Below, piece by piece: positions 36,201 to 49,579 of a stretch of DNA of 64,000 nucleotides. The stretch's first letter is position 1; every line of letters begins with the position of its first letter. The DNA is from Trichinella spiralis (Eukaryota > Nematoda > Enoplea > Trichinellida > Trichinellidae), in NCBI GenBank assembly GCA_000181795.3, contig CM012954.1, positions 8,365,258-8,429,257 of the forward strand, in the 5' to 3' direction. A model generated the notes under the pieces. The model was not told the origin of the DNA. It was given only the letters and a program-made list of their open reading frames with translations, and made no database searches. The position numbers and the translations under genes were made by a program.

Positions 36201-39171
36201 CCAAATTTGTATCTCCAATCTGATAGGAAAGATGCTTTTCTCTTCAAGCTCGGCGCAGTTGCACGACCAAATAATACAGCGAAACGGAAATAATGTAATT
36301 ACGCGGCAGCATTCTTAAAATAATTTTCCCGCAAATCCAATTTATAAATGCGCATTGCAAATATGCCGGGAACAATTTGCTCGCAAAAACAAGATAAATT
36401 CAATCGATAATCTGCTGTGCATTTGACAGGAAAGATTTTTCTCATCTTGATTTCACTGTTGTTTATATAGGATATGTTTGATTGGGTATTTTAAAAAGAG
36501 CAAAATTTATTATTCAACTTATTTTTCCTTGAGATTGATTATCCTTAAGAAATTTTCATAACCAATATATTTATTTATACAAAGTGTGTATGTGCTTGCT
36601 GGTGTGTCTCTGCATGTGTGTGCGTGTGTGTTATGTGGGTTGAAGTTTTCTGTCTGCTCTGATATTTTACGAGAAAACTATGGAAATTCTTACTTTGCTA
36701 CTTTCTGTGGTCAAAGAAAAATAACATAAACTTGACTTACCTCATCGTTGGTAAGAACGTAGACGTGTTGTCTAGAGGTGTCGAATTGCATGTCGGTCAA
36801 CAGACCCGAATGACCACCGTCACTGGAGACGAGTAGCTCATCGTATTCATATGCTCTGCGTGTCGACTCCAACACCAGCTGCAATAGCAAAAAATAATTA
36901 CAACTTTGTCAAGGAAGAAAAAAGTTGCATTTTTTCTACGCTTGAAAAAGAGTTATCTGAAAAGCAATTTGCTCAAGTTTAACAATTAATTAATATTGGG
37001 TGTTGTAAATGTGCTGTTAATGCGGATGCTTTGCATCATCAATTCCATCTGGATCTAGAGTTATATACATTGAAACCATAACAACTAGCTTGCTAATTTC
37101 GACTTGTTCTGTTTTGTTCTCTCTACGGACGGAAAAGATGATGATGATGATAGTCGCGCTTAGAATCGATGCCATCATCCACCAAAGGCCAATTTCCATT
37201 GTAAATGCAATCGAGCGGAAAATCATCCTCGGACTGCTGCTTCGATGCACCTGGCATCTTGATGGCGCTTTTGTAAATATTTTCTTACTAATTCTAACAA
37301 CCAATACTGACGTTGTCATTGTTGCTCGTATTGTAATTAGATCGTTTTTCACTAACGAAACGAACATTAATCGGCCCGCATGCTCGCTCGATAGCTTTGC
37401 GCTTGCCCAGTGTTCTTTCCTTTCTTCTTCTTATTCTTCTTCACCGTCCACTAACGAACCCCTTTGTCATACAATGACACTGTTTGAACGGCAGCAATGA
37501 ACGGCACGGCGCCATTACCGACATGCTCATAAATCATAGTGGCACCGTTTGGACATTGGCCGCGACCCACGACCCTTCATTTTTCACTCATTTTATCATT
37601 TAAAGCATGAACGACAGACGCGATTGCTAATTTTTCATCCTGACATGACCTCTCACATCAAGTGTTGAACAGCATCAACAAAAACTACAGGAGGAAATGA
37701 AAACAAAAGAAAAAAAGCTTGCTTTTGATGAAAATTACTTTTTTCAATTTTCCCTTCGATGTGCCGACAAAGAACACTGTACGTGCTTGATCGAGCACAT
37801 CGACTGCAATAGATGTCAACCTGGCGTCGTCGTAAACTATCGCTGCTATGCTTGTTGCGGGAATTGAGCCACCAACACGTATATGTTGGCACTGATCCTG
37901 ATGAGCTTGTGTTGATGCTGCTAAGCCGGATACCTTCAACGAATAATAGAAGAAATATATGATGAAAATTTAAAAAGAAAAACAATAATAATAATAATGG
38001 TGTAGAAAATGAAAGGAATATTGTATACATTATGACAACGTTGATTGAGACCAAATTGAGGTAAATTCCAAGTGCCAATTCCACTGTTGCAACGCTGGAT
38101 ATTGTACCAAAAGGCAGCTCTTATATCTTTCATTGGAAAAACACAAATGGCAGACTTGAGTGAACGATGTCCAGGGGCAGGATCGGGTGTTGAATCTTTT
38201 GTAAAAACGCCGACGAAAAAATGGCGATCGGTTGTTTTAGCGGCAGCGATCACTTCGTTGCCGAGTTCACCGACGTGAAAAGCTTGCAGCACATTGTAAT
38301 TGGCGTTGTCTGGACCCAAGCATTCGAGCGGCACTTCGGCGTAAGATTGAAATCGACGATCATTGGTACAAACTCGTAACAGTTTGGTTAAAAACGGTGC
38401 TCCAGTGTCAACAGATTTCGGCTGCACGGCTACCCAATAGGCGAAACCGTCGGCCGTAAACCCGCCTCTGTAGTGAACATGGAAATCTGACCTGTGATCA
38501 CTTTGGATAATCATGGCCGACTGGCCGGATATGTCGCCCGGATCCAAAAGATGCATCAGACGATCCGCGTTCAATGAACGACTGCTTACTGCCGGAAATC
38601 GATCCCTGTATGAATCGAAAGTAAACGTGGCGCCAACGTAGAGTACCGGCTCGTTGGCACTGGGTCCGGGTCCGACGAAAGCAACGGTCGAAGCGTCGGG
38701 CGAGTTTGCAGCCACCGGTGTCGAATGCGCATCATAAGCTTGGACTATTTTGCTAACGTCGTCCAGACGATGCGCTGAGCAGATACCTTGGAACAGCGTT
38801 CCACAGGCGATCAGTACCTTGTGTTCAGGGTGCACAACTAACAGCTGATTGTAATTGTCAGTTGGTGCTCGGGCGGTCGGCGCCGTACCTGGGGTCCATA
38901 TACAATCACCGTTGTAATTGCAGTGGGGACTGTCTAAATCAGGTCCAGTGCGTACGCGGTGAAGTGAACGCAATTCAGGGTCCAACTGATGTAAGAAATT
39001 TTTCGCACCAATATACACTCGACCAGTTTGAGGGTCTACGGTCAAGTGTCTGAACAGTGACAAGCTTTCAGCTGAATCCCTGAATCGAGCTACCACTTTG
39101 GCAGTTGTTACGTCAACTGGCAACAACAATAATAATAATAACCAACTTGTAATCATAATCATCAATACCAT
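30294..39171 (-). CDS. Plexin (semaphorin receptor)
   Basis: Single-pass receptor for semaphorins with an intracellular Rap/Ras GAP. Fifteen exons join in frame (39171-38029, 37933-37739, 36878-36741, 35569-35469, 35404-35254, 35173-35011, 34922-34826, 34758-34602, 34495-33597, 33525-32967, 32886-32333, 32199-31731, 31657-31486, 31408-30447, 30380-30294) to give 1948 aa, the usual plexin size. Signal peptide at residues 1-24; sema domain to about 490 (HCNYNGDCIWTPG, ICVFPMKDI, VFFVGTSKGKLKK). Three PSI modules lie near 498-550 (GDPYCGWC), 663-700 (WHCDWC) and 830-875 (ECAWCDGGC). IPT repeats run to about 1270, followed by the membrane helix near 1275-1300 (SLAFLVIVGAAIWW). The GAP domain includes EKGPVDAVTFDARYSLSED and SLPLRFWVNIIKNPDFIFD. 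A Ser/Gln-rich insert lies between the Rho-binding region and the second GAP segment. Class A or B cannot be decided by eye. An in-frame ATG also lies at 39246. Confidence 0.95.
36111..36131. repeat. (TTA)n microsatellite in a plexin intron
   Basis: Seven TTA units within plexin intron 3. Confidence 0.7.
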
Positions 39172-39301
39172 TGTGGAGATTTTTTCTTCTTTTTGCCACT
39201 TCTCTCTATCTTTCCTCTTCAGAACATTAAACAACAACAACAACAATTTTACACTTCAACCGTTAGCACTTCTTTTCTTCGACAAGTTAGTTGGAACACA
39301 T
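39172..39301 (-). promoter_or_regulatory. Probable 5' UTR segment of plexin with upstream acceptor
   Basis: On the minus strand a T-rich tract ending AAATTTCAG stops at 39302, 130 bp before the chosen ATG. This suggests that the coding exon begins at 39301 and that one or more non-coding exons lie upstream. The segment includes a (GTT)n run giving the Leu stretch of the alternative ATG frame. Confidence 0.5.
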
Positions 39302-40715
39302 CTGAAATTTAGAAAAAAAATAATTGTTTTTGAAAAATATCAATTAGTATATATGTATGATGGTTTGAAAACGGATCGTTGTCACGCGCGTGTGGATCGT
39401 TGCAATGCAATAGCGATCGATCCAATAGCTCGTAATTGTAAAAAGGCAACAGATTAAGCGTTCGTCGGCAACAATTATTCATCGTCAGTAGAGGGAAATT
39501 GATTGCAATATAATGACAAATAATAATAATAATAAATAACACATATCCACACTACACACAAATATGTGTGTATATATACATATAGATATATATATATAAT
39601 GTGTGTATGCGTGTAAACTTGTACATTGCCTGTCATTTTAATGACATTCTATAAAATATGGTAACCAATAACAGACAGAAAATAAAAGTGAAAATGAAGA
39701 AAATTTTCAAATCAACAGTGACAACATTTTATGTGAAAGATGCACTTTGGGAAAAGATCGTCGAGTAATAGTAATTCAGTTGGTAAGTGATCTGAAAATA
39801 ACAACCTGGTCTTGGCGAGTGAAGAAGTAAAAAGTAATATACTCGGACACAGACAGACACGGAGACACACACTGAGAGTTGGCTATTTTCGATCGATGCA
39901 ACAAGAGTCCGAAACTGCTTAGGAAGAAGAATAAGATGCCGCCGGCTGGCTGGTTGTCGATCTTAATGAACAAACAAATTTGGTTTACCAATCGAACAAG
40001 CTTTTCGGATGATAAAATTGGCAAAGAGATGGCAAAACAAAGAAAAAAGAAATTAAAATTATCATCATTGCAGTAAAAAAAATATGCTGCTTTTTATTCG
40101 ATTGGAATGAACTAGAAGGAAAAAGAAGCGCACAGTGATAATAAAGAAGTAGCGGCAGCAGCACCGTCGAGCAGATGGGAAAGTGATTTGTCGTTTTGGC
40201 AATTAACGCCGGTGCATACACACACAGCATTGGTCATGTTGCAATTGTTTCAATGAATGAATATATATGATTGGATTTTGGGTGTAACGAAATGTTCGAA
40301 CTGAAATCATCGTCATCATCGTGTATATTGGTTTTCAGTTCAACAAGGCTTTGTTTAATAGTTAGTCATCAAATGATGATTAAAATAACGTAGAAAAATT
40401 CTACACGCAGTGAGTGATTCAGTACCAGAATACGTGAATGAAAAACAATTGGTCGACTTAGCTTATTCACGAACACACAGGCAAGAAAAAAAAGATATAG
40501 GTGATCATACTTTGTCTCTCGCTAACCGGCCGGTGTCCATCTATTTGGTGAAGTAACAAAAAGAAATAATTATTATTATAAGGGACGAAAAGGAGAAATG
40601 AGAAAAAAAATAGAAATGACCACTAATGGCAGATGACCAGCGTGACAAGCCCTGGCGTCGATTGAGCAACACGCTGATGGTGTACTGACCGTGAGTGAGT
40701 AGCTTGCCCGTTCAA

Positions 40716-40739
40716 GCGTCCACGCGTCAACGCGTCTTG
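40716..40739. repeat. Three tandem 8-bp units of type GCGTCNNN
   Basis: GCGTCCAC, GCGTCAAC and GCGTCTTG follow one another inside a GC-richer block. An AGGTCA/TGACC inverted pair follows at 40787-40804. Confidence 0.6.
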
Positions 40740-41580
40740 GACAAACAGAAATGTCCAAATGTTTTACCGACTGGCGCCAAAGAGAAAGGTCAACAGCGCT
40801 GACCACCGACGTGGACAGCGGAAGGGAAATGGTCAAAGAAGGAGAAGAAAGAAAATAGCGAACAAACAACAAAAAAACATTAAGCATAATTTTGGCCAAC
40901 AGAAACGCTTATATATATATATGCAAACCACTTATGTGAAACGACAAGTGTCATCGTGCGTCAAAATTTTTTGACAATTTTAAAGTGCTGTCCGCGTTTC
41001 GTCTTGCCGCCAATGTTGAAATATGAAATTATCACTGAATTTTTCCATTTCAAACTCAACCGGGTCGACATATGCAATTTTTCCACATTAAATTCTTACA
41101 ATGACAAGGAAAATTTGACCCACTTTTATCAACACATACAAACAATGCACAACGCTTACTTTTAGCGTCAGGTGCATGCATCAATGCATGCATCATCAGC
41201 ATCAATTGAAATGATTGACAAAGTGAAATAGAGAGAGAGAGAGAGCATGGGCCAGATGCTTATAGCGATTAACATGAATGATATCGTCTTTCCAATTTAA
41301 CTATTAATACACATAAATAACAACAACAATAGAAACAAACCGCTTGGTGCTTGCTTTCTTCTTCGTTTTCTTGTACATTTTGCTGAGAATTTACTTACTT
41401 GATAGAAATGAATGAATTTGAAAATTTCACTGCAAAAATGAAGAGTTGAGCGAACAAACAAAATTTCCAACCTCTTGACGTTGTTGAAATGACGATGACG
41501 AGACTGGGACGCTTTTTATTCTTTCTAAAAGCGAACTTTACTAACCAACCAGCGCCAGCTCTTTAGCCCTGGCTCTAGTC

Positions 41581-41604
41581 AGCTAGCTAGCTAGCTAGCT
41601 AGCT
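41581..41604. repeat. (AGCT)6 micros​atellite
   Basis: Six perfect AGCT units; each unit is self-complementary. Confidence 0.9.
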
Positions 41605-44397
41605 AACTTGGCACGCCATTATCAGCAATTTCACACACGCACACACACACAGACATACAACACAAACACAGGCACAATTTGAATAGTCCTATTTGGTAAT
41701 TTATCTAAATTAAATATAAAAGTCGACGTCTCGTCATGTATTCGTTAACACTTTCAACATAATTTCTTACCATCTTGGTTGAAAAAGAAAAGGACAAGCA
41801 GTATAATCTGACGTTAGATTGCATTTTATACTTCTCCTCCTCTTTTCATAGAGTAGTAGCATCTTTCTTTGTCAACTTTGAAATTGGTATTTAATTTTCT
41901 TTTTCTACTTCTTGAAAATCTTTGAAACATCCACACTATTTATGTATATATACATACACACACACACACATATATATGTATATGTATACACTGAGTGAGA
42001 GAGAAAAGGGTTGTGAGGAAAGAGTGAATGGAAAAAGTGAAATTTGAGACGGCTATCCAGTTCACAAAGCCGATCGATCTTCTGCATGTGAAATTGTCGA
42101 ATGTTATTATTTATTGCTCGTCGTTGTCGTTGTCGTCGGCGCGACGGAAATTAGCCGCTTGGCTTATCAATTGACCAATTGTTCAAGGTGGGTGGAGAAC
42201 AACATAGCTTATATGTTTATCCTTTTTCCAAAAATCCCCAATATTAAACAAAACCGTCGACATTAATTTTGTTTAAAAACATGTCAAATTTATTATTATT
42301 TTTGTCTTATTTTTTAAATGGTACTTGGATCTTTTTCAATCTGCTTAGCAATAAATAACAGACAGATTGTAATATTGAAAAATAAGATCTATGAAGATGA
42401 TGATGATGCGCAACAGGCGACATGACCTTGCTATATTTATATACGCGAACTCAGTAACTAATCCATGTATAAGAAGTAGAATCAAATGCTGACGAAAGGG
42501 AACGAACAAAGCTGACCGCGAGCAATGATAAATTGCTTATTTTTGAAGATGAACATGCTTGTCATCACTGTCAGTGTCGAGTGGACGCTCCGGGACGTCC
42601 GGGCGGGTGGTAAAAATTAGCCGGTCGATATGCTCTTTTACAATAAGCCAAGCCCAGTCAAAGCTGCAAGCCAACGCAAGCTTATTTACATTCAGCTAAG
42701 CTATAGCAGAGAACAAACAGCGCACAGTCACTTTCAAATTGCTGCATTTTAACCAAAATTTGCTTTACTTTCTTCATCGTGCATATAAATTAAATAGTAT
42801 GGAAACGGTGAAAACGGCCTAGAACTACTAGCAGAGGCTACTTTCTTTTCTAAGTTAAAATGCTCAAGGTAAAACAAACTAATGCAATATTTACAATAGA
42901 GTGAACGGTTAAAATTGAAAATCAATTTTAATAATATTTATGAAATGAAATGAGGATAGAATTTAGCTGGAAAATATTTCCACTTTGAGAATACATGTTC
43001 ATTTCCACATGCACTAGCATACAAATATTGTTCCAAAGTGTTGAAGAAAATCAACTTTGTAGTCTCAGATATTATCTACTTTCAACTGAAGACTGATAAG
43101 TGATCTCAATAAATATCTAAAAACAAAGTTAAAAATAAGAATACAAATCAACGATTGAAATAAAATTTTGGAAAATTAATATTTCATCGATCCTAAAATT
43201 TCCCATGAAGATAATGATAATAATAGCACGTCCACTTAATGAATGCTTCGTGAATTATTGTTTCTATGTATATAATTCATTCGTGCCAATTACAATGATT
43301 ATTTTTGGTTAATTATTCGATGAGGAGGATTGTTTGTATTTTCATAACAACTATTTTCTACACTGTTCTCAAGTTGATCTATTTTTATCAGTTCAATTAT
43401 TTTTAATCTTATGAAAAATGAACATACCAAATGTTGGTGTTGAAAAGTATAAAACTGGATAGCCGCACTCTCATGAGGATTTATCCGCAGTAGTGAAAAT
43501 GACCTTCCCTGAAGCAATACCAATACACAGTTATTGTATTCCTCACTTTGAAGGGCAAGGTGACTGAAGAACACTATATGTTCAACCAACAGCTTTGCAT
43601 GAGATTAATAATTTTCATCAAATGAACATTTATGATATGTGAAAGTGAAAGAGAAAAAAATTTTTTCAATTTGAAACTTGCCGATTTGGTGCGAAGAATC
43701 GAAATAAGCAAAAGATATTTTCTGACCTAGTGCAGAGAGAATGGAAATGCTCAAGCCACCTGCAGCTCTCACGGCGGGCAGAAACTAATTGCGCCGGTGG
43801 CGGCTAATCAGAATCCATTAAGAATAAAAGAGAAGGTTTGCGAAGAAACAAGCGAAGAGACGACCTGTGCATGTCGCTAATAACTGCTTACAATCGACCA
43901 CATATTTAAAGATACGTCATTTGCCATGCTGGATTGGGTCGATGGATATCGACCCGTAGATGTTGAAAATGTATACTTGCAAATGATTTTCTACATTGGA
44001 AATTTGAATTTTCTGCCAACTAATCGGACGACAGACATGACACATCAGAACACTGACGACAACCCGTTAATTGGCGACACCTGGCTTGGCGACCTTGGCG
44101 TTGATGCAACGGTGGCGCCGAAACGCCCAGGCGTTAAGTCGCCGTGAGAGCTGAAAGCCTTTGCACAATGCATCGATTATAGCTGTCCCAGGGCAGGGGG
44201 TGGACGGCCAGTGTTTGCAAGTGGAGTGGAAAATTAATAAAAAAAACATTTACCATTTCGGTCAATGGCATGAAGATTGATAAAATAACCGCAAATTTAC
44301 GCAACATCTATATTCATGACAATTAATTGATACATATCCATATATCTGTGGAAGCTGAAGATTAAAAGCACCTGTACTGCTCAGAGGAATATATATA

Positions 44398-44413
44398 GTG
44401 TGTGTGTGTGTGT
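44398..44413. repeat. (GT)8 microsatellite
   Basis: Eight perfect GT dinucleotides. Confidence 0.9.
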
Positions 44414-46943
44414 ATGGAAATGATGATACTTTGTGCTAAAATGAATAAGAAAGAAAATGCATTTTCTACTCATTGTTACTTGCTTTGCTTGTGATGATTT
44501 TTCATGGGTGGAAAATTTTTTTACCATCTGTACATCTCTGTTGGAGAACAATACGAACACTGGTGGTCACCAGCTATGGAACTATCTGTCATCAGATTGG
44601 ATCGGATAGCCGACGCCGGGGCGGTTCGCAATTACACAATTGCGGGATGCCGACCGCAAGATGAAATTGGAAACCGACGTGGTTGATGAAAAAACGAGAT
44701 AATCGCCAGGTTCGGGGCGACGATTGCTAATTGGATCTGACGAGCCCAGCTTGTCGACCTGCACTGGCGCTTCTCCATTTACAAATTAATAACCATAACC
44801 GAACGGCGACGACACATGCTTGACTGGTAACGTTTGACAGCGTGAGACTGAAAAGAAAAAAAAAGCAAGCTATAGAGGTTTTTTTTCCATTTGTTGAACA
44901 CTGTGAGTGAGAGGGAGAGTATAAGAGAACACTTGAACATGCAATTAAGTGGTGTTTTTTCTTTTTCAAATTTACAACGACCCAACGTTCCGGTCTGATA
45001 TTTTTTCCATACAATAATACAATCATATATGTCTCTAACGTCGTACTCCAACAGGGCAAGGGGGGCAATTTTGAAAAATTGTTCTACAAAACTTTTTTTT
45101 TCACAAATTCAGGCCAAGTTCTTTTTTAAACGGCTCGTTCTAGACTCTGACGCCAACCAATTGCAGTAACACTGACTGTTTGCAAACCGTTTATATAGAA
45201 GGAGAGTTTTTGTCAGAAACTGTCGGCTTACATCACAAGCAAACAAACATGAATAACTAACAATTTTCTACCTTTAGCACGCACAATTGTACAACTGGTG
45301 TACATGAATCGAATGATAAATAAGAATAATAATGAAAAAAGTTATCGTCTTACTTGTCGCTTATTTGATGAAGGCTAAAAAATTATGATGTAAGGAAATA
45401 CAACTAACTGTTCATCCATTTTCATCCACACGTAAGATGCGCACAAGTAGGAAATAGGGACAATTTTAAACTTCTCCGAGATAACTGAATGGTGTAATAT
45501 ATAATAATTAAGCTATACGTGCTCAGTGAACAAACACATAAAAAGAACGGATAATATTTTTATGCTATATTATCACTATTTATTATTATTATTATTATGA
45601 TGATGAATTGAAAGTCAACTTTGGCGAGTCGTCACGGTTGACGAACTCTAGTGTATTCGCGTGAGAACAATAATAGCTGGCGTTGTTTTAAATAGCTTTC
45701 TTGCTTGATGAGAGAATGCCTACTAGTTGCAATGGGATGAAACAACTTATTCATCATTTGAAAATCATCGCGTTAAAGATGTTGCTATATGTTTTTTTTT
45801 CTTATTATTTTGCAATTACTCTCGTATTTCTTCTTACACTTGTATAAAATAAGATAATGGAAAAAAACTAACCTGATTTAATTGCTCTTTTTCAAAATAT
45901 ATACATATAATGCACAGTTTATTGCTTTTTGTTACCTTCGGCCAATTTTGAAAATGTTCAATTTCATACAGACATCCATTCTATACATGCATCACATTGT
46001 TCGCGCAGCAAAGTGTACGTCAATTAGGCAAATGGCGTTCAATTGTAGTCAGCAATTACTACAACTTGAACGCAAGACCTCTTTGCACTATTTACAATTG
46101 AAAATGCTAAAGTTGTATAGAAATTATTATCCAACATCTGTTTGCAATGAACGTGTTGAAAATGTTTCTTATTTCTGCACCAATTGAAAAAGTTTTTTTT
46201 TAATACTCTGAAGAATAGTGGAAAAATAAGCTTACTTACCCAAGCTTGCAATTTGTTTTAATTAATTTGTGTAAAAGTATGCGATTTTTTATTTCCACTT
46301 ATTAAGTTTGAGGATTTTTTCCCAATTTTGTCAGCCAATGATGGAAAATCGTGTCGGCGAATGATGTTTTTCAGTTCAATTTGTGCGCTATGTGACTGAC
46401 TTTAAGGCAATCGATTGATCGCGAACTTCTTCTAACTTATTATTACAATTGAATTAAAAGTCCAAATGCAACATGTTTGAGTTGGAATTCAGGTAGCTCC
46501 TCAGGGAAAAAAGTCAGAATCGTTTTGGAAAACCACAGTGTTGGCATTTGAAAATTAGTTTTAACCAGTCAGTCAGTCGTTCGTCAATTTGACAGAGTTT
46601 TCATCTAGACATCCAAACATATATATGTATATATATATAATAAACAACAACAGCACATATCTATATCATGTGTAGAAAAATATCAATGGTAAAGTGTCAC
46701 TGATATGGATATATATATATATATGTGCGATGAATGGAATATGAGGTGTGTTTTTGTTTGTGAAAATTGCAGTCAAAATTTGGTGACGACCTTGGCTCGT
46801 GTTTCGTCGGTTTCCATTGCAGAACGGCGCCAAAATTGCCAGTCCAGTTAACAAATATAAACAAGCTGACCCGGACGTCAAGCGGTTCACACCACGCCCT
46901 CTCACATGCTGCATTGAAGCGCAACAGAGCAGCAAACGGGCCT

Positions 46944-46954
46944 CACCTGAGGTG
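46944..46954. promoter_or_regulatory. Palindrome CACCTGAGGTG
   Basis: An inverted repeat with one central base, extended to CTCACCTGAGGTGTTA, which resembles a palindromic T-box site and contains an E-box (CACCTG). An extended nuclear-receptor half-site CAAGGTCA lies 57 bp away at 47011-47018. Motif identity is by eye only. Confidence 0.3.
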
Positions 46955-47021
46955 TTAAATGCGCTTATGGAACGCGCTAACTGCTTTTGACATTCGACAC
47001 CACAACTCAGCAAGGTCACGC

Positions 47022-47036
47022 GGCGCCCTCTGTTGG
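47022..47036 (-). promoter_or_regulatory. CTCF-like motif
   Basis: On the minus strand this reads CCAACAGAGGGCGCC. It agrees with the CTCF core CCASYAGRKGGCRS at 13 of 14 positions. It lies in the GC-richer block of the plexin-PDZD8 interval. Confidence 0.35.
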
Positions 47037-48050
47037 TAAAGTATACTTGGGGTCATCGGAACCCGGCATATCCGCATGCTAAACATGCCGCGTGGATATA
47101 TAATTAATTACCGGTGACCGGCTGTCGTTGCTTTTGCTCCACTCGGCAGGGGTACGGTACGAATGGGCGATGATGATTAGTTCCGAATTAACAGGAGATG
47201 AGCCTACTATTGTTCAAACGCTGATCAGAATAAAACGACGGGGTGCGACCGGTCGATTCGGCCGATTAGTTGTGCAAAAAAACTGACCAGCCCATCACAC
47301 CTTGCAAAGCTGATAATTGTAATGCTTAAATGGCAACAGCGGCTAATGGTGGTTGTTTTCAAAGTAAAAAAAAGAAACATATGAAAAAGAGACCAAGAAC
47401 AAAAAATATATCATCTATTCAACTACTTTCATGTTGTTTGCTTGATGCTCGATCGGCTATTCTGGTGCTGCTCGTTATTCATTCATTTATTTATTTGTTG
47501 ATCGACGGATGTTTTTTTTATGATGGATAGCTTAACAGGATAGTTGAAAAATAGATAATACCTTGGACGAGGATTTACAGAGAAATAAAAAATACATATC
47601 TTGAGAATGAGAAAGTGAAAAAGTCGATCGAAACGAAGCAGCTAACTCCAGTACGCTTTTTACTTTTGAAATTACCAGGAACCGGTGCTCAGAGTAACAG
47701 AAGGAACGGCGTTTTGTCAAATTTGATTGATTTTGGCCTGATTTTATGAAACATTTCATGGCATCTGAGGTCTCATCAAGCAAGCATTTGCTTGTTCTAC
47801 ACAACACTGGACACATTTTATAAGCAGATATTTTAAAAGCAAATTTTCAAGACATCTGTTGTTCATGCACCGTAAATCATTATCGTCAGAAAATTTAACC
47901 ATTACATTTGTCAACAATAAAGTGGACAAATTATGCTTTTATTTAGGGTGGAAAGGATTTTTAAAAGATTTGTAATGTTTGTTAATTTTTTCCGATAATT
48001 TAAAGGTTGTTGATGAAATTGTACAGAAATATTTCTGACATTAACGGAAT

Positions 48051-48074
48051 GACTGACTGACTGACTGACTGACT
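48051..48074. repeat. (GACT)6 microsatellite
   Basis: Six perfect GACT units. Confidence 0.9.
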
Positions 48075-48367
48075 ATTCTGAAAGTGATTATTTGAAAAAG
48101 GCAGGTTAAAAGTGTACATAAACTTGAGACAAAATCTCAGTCCTTTTCGTTCTATCGAAGAAAGTGGTGAGCATAGTTTGTTAAACGCGTAAGAAATTAA
48201 AAAAAAACAAAAAGGCAAATGCTTACCATAATTGAATGCATAATGCATAGTTTTGCTCTGCTTTTCCGGTTAAACCATTGAATTCAGACACATGAATAAG
48301 CAGAATAGGGAGGGAGGGCATTGCGTTACTGACTTTAAGTTTCTTCAAATCAGCCAGTGGTAGAGAC

Positions 48368-48417
48368 TGTTGTTGTTGTTGTTGTTGCTGTTGTGGTGGT
48401 GGTGGTGGTGGTGGTGT
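48368..48417. repeat. (GTT)n(GGT)n compound microsatellite
   Basis: TTG triplets pass into GGT triplets. The minus strand would read as Pro and Gln runs in a short open frame, which I regard as an artefact of the repeat. Confidence 0.8.
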
Positions 48418-48664
48418 CCATTTTCCCATATATACAAAAATGAGTGAATGTTTGCTGTTGGTCTGTTGGCTTGATCTCTAGTCGATGCGATTGAAGTTGG
48501 CAATGGGAAACAGGGCCAAAAGGTTAAGCAAAGTTAGGTTTGCACAGAAAAGCATCTTCTGCATGTTTACTTTAGCTGACTTTGCAGTCTGACCGTCTCC
48601 CCATGTTATCTGTCTCTCATCAATTTGACAAACGAAATGACGTCTGCTGTGAACAGTGGTGCAT

Positions 48665-48666
<2 letters not shown>

Positions 48667-48699
<33 letters not shown>
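48667..48699. repeat. (AG)16 microsatellite
   Basis: An uninterrupted AG tract of 33 bases, the longest dinucleotide repeat in the window. Confidence 0.95.
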
Positions 48700-48702
<3 letters not shown>

Positions 48703-49565
48703 TAAGCTAACGCTTGCTTGCTTGGCTTCTTTTCGCGCACATTCAACAGGCGTTTAGTATAGTAGGCGGGGGAAATTTGAAAAGCAAATTGGCCCTGTCG
48801 ATTTGTACGCATGCAGCTGAAGCTGAAATCGGTCTATTCATCATTATAAAGGCTGTATTCCCGTGTTCGTATCCAAGTGTCAAATTTCTCAGCGTAGGTG
48901 TGCAAAAGGTCGCCAAGGAGACTGACCGGCCATCAAAACTGGGGTCGGCCGAGCAGCTGCAAGGGACAAATTGCGTTCGTGTTGAAATCTGAAACTGACC
49001 AACCCATCCACAGGTTAAGCATTAGAGAAATAAAATGATGAAAAAAAAACTGGGCATCAAGTCAGTCATAAATCAACTCTCAGCGGTCGACAAGCTTCCC
49101 AGCGTTCAAGTGTTGGCGGCATTTTTTACCCAGATACAACAGAACCAAAGCTTGAAAAGCACGACCCGACCGACTATGACTATGGTTCACCTTCCTCCTC
49201 CTCCCCCCCCCCTTTTCTCCTTACTTTCCTTTGACCAGAACCGAACACTTTTGCACGCAACTGACGCGCAATAGTGAGGGAAGAAGAAAACGGTCGTTTA
49301 CCGCCACAATAATCAGCAAGGCGTCGAAATATACTATTGTCCTTTGAAGCTGCATAATCCGAGCTTTTTTCCTGCTGCGCCCTATTGGATACAATTGTCA
49401 ATGTGCCGACCTTTAGCTAAATGTCGCGAGGAAGCTGACGGATTAGTGACACGTGCATGCATAGCGGTCAGCGATTCTTGATGACCCTCAGACAGCTTGA
49501 AAACACTCACAAATCACCGCTGGTGGTGTCAGTGATGCTACGTCAAAATTCTACTCTAGTGCTAA

Positions 49566-49579
49566 CCACCAGATGACGC
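49566..49579 (+). promoter_or_regulatory. CTCF-like motif
   Basis: CCACCAGATGACGC agrees with CCASYAGRKGGCRS at 13 of 14 positions (A in place of one core G). It points away from the motif at 47022-47036. Confidence 0.3.

Noticed and set aside
43926-44147. 73-aa plus-strand frame in the plexin-PDZD8 interval
   Set aside because: It spans an AT-rich to GC-rich boundary and has no family resemblance or flanking exons. The GC-richer part looks regulatory.
46666-47019. 117-aa minus-strand frame and overlapping plus-strand frames in the 46.8-47 kb block
   Set aside because: Several frames are open at once because the block is GC-richer. The C-terminus runs into TA-repeat codons. No family match.
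47065-47085. Possible p53-family site (GCATGCTAAACATGC)
   Set aside because: The two CATG cores are spaced 9 rather than 10 bp, and the flanks fit poorly.
48223-48429. Minus-strand frame beginning with Pro and Gln runs
   Set aside because: The runs come from a (GGT)n(GTT)n microsatellite; the remainder shows no similarity to known proteins.
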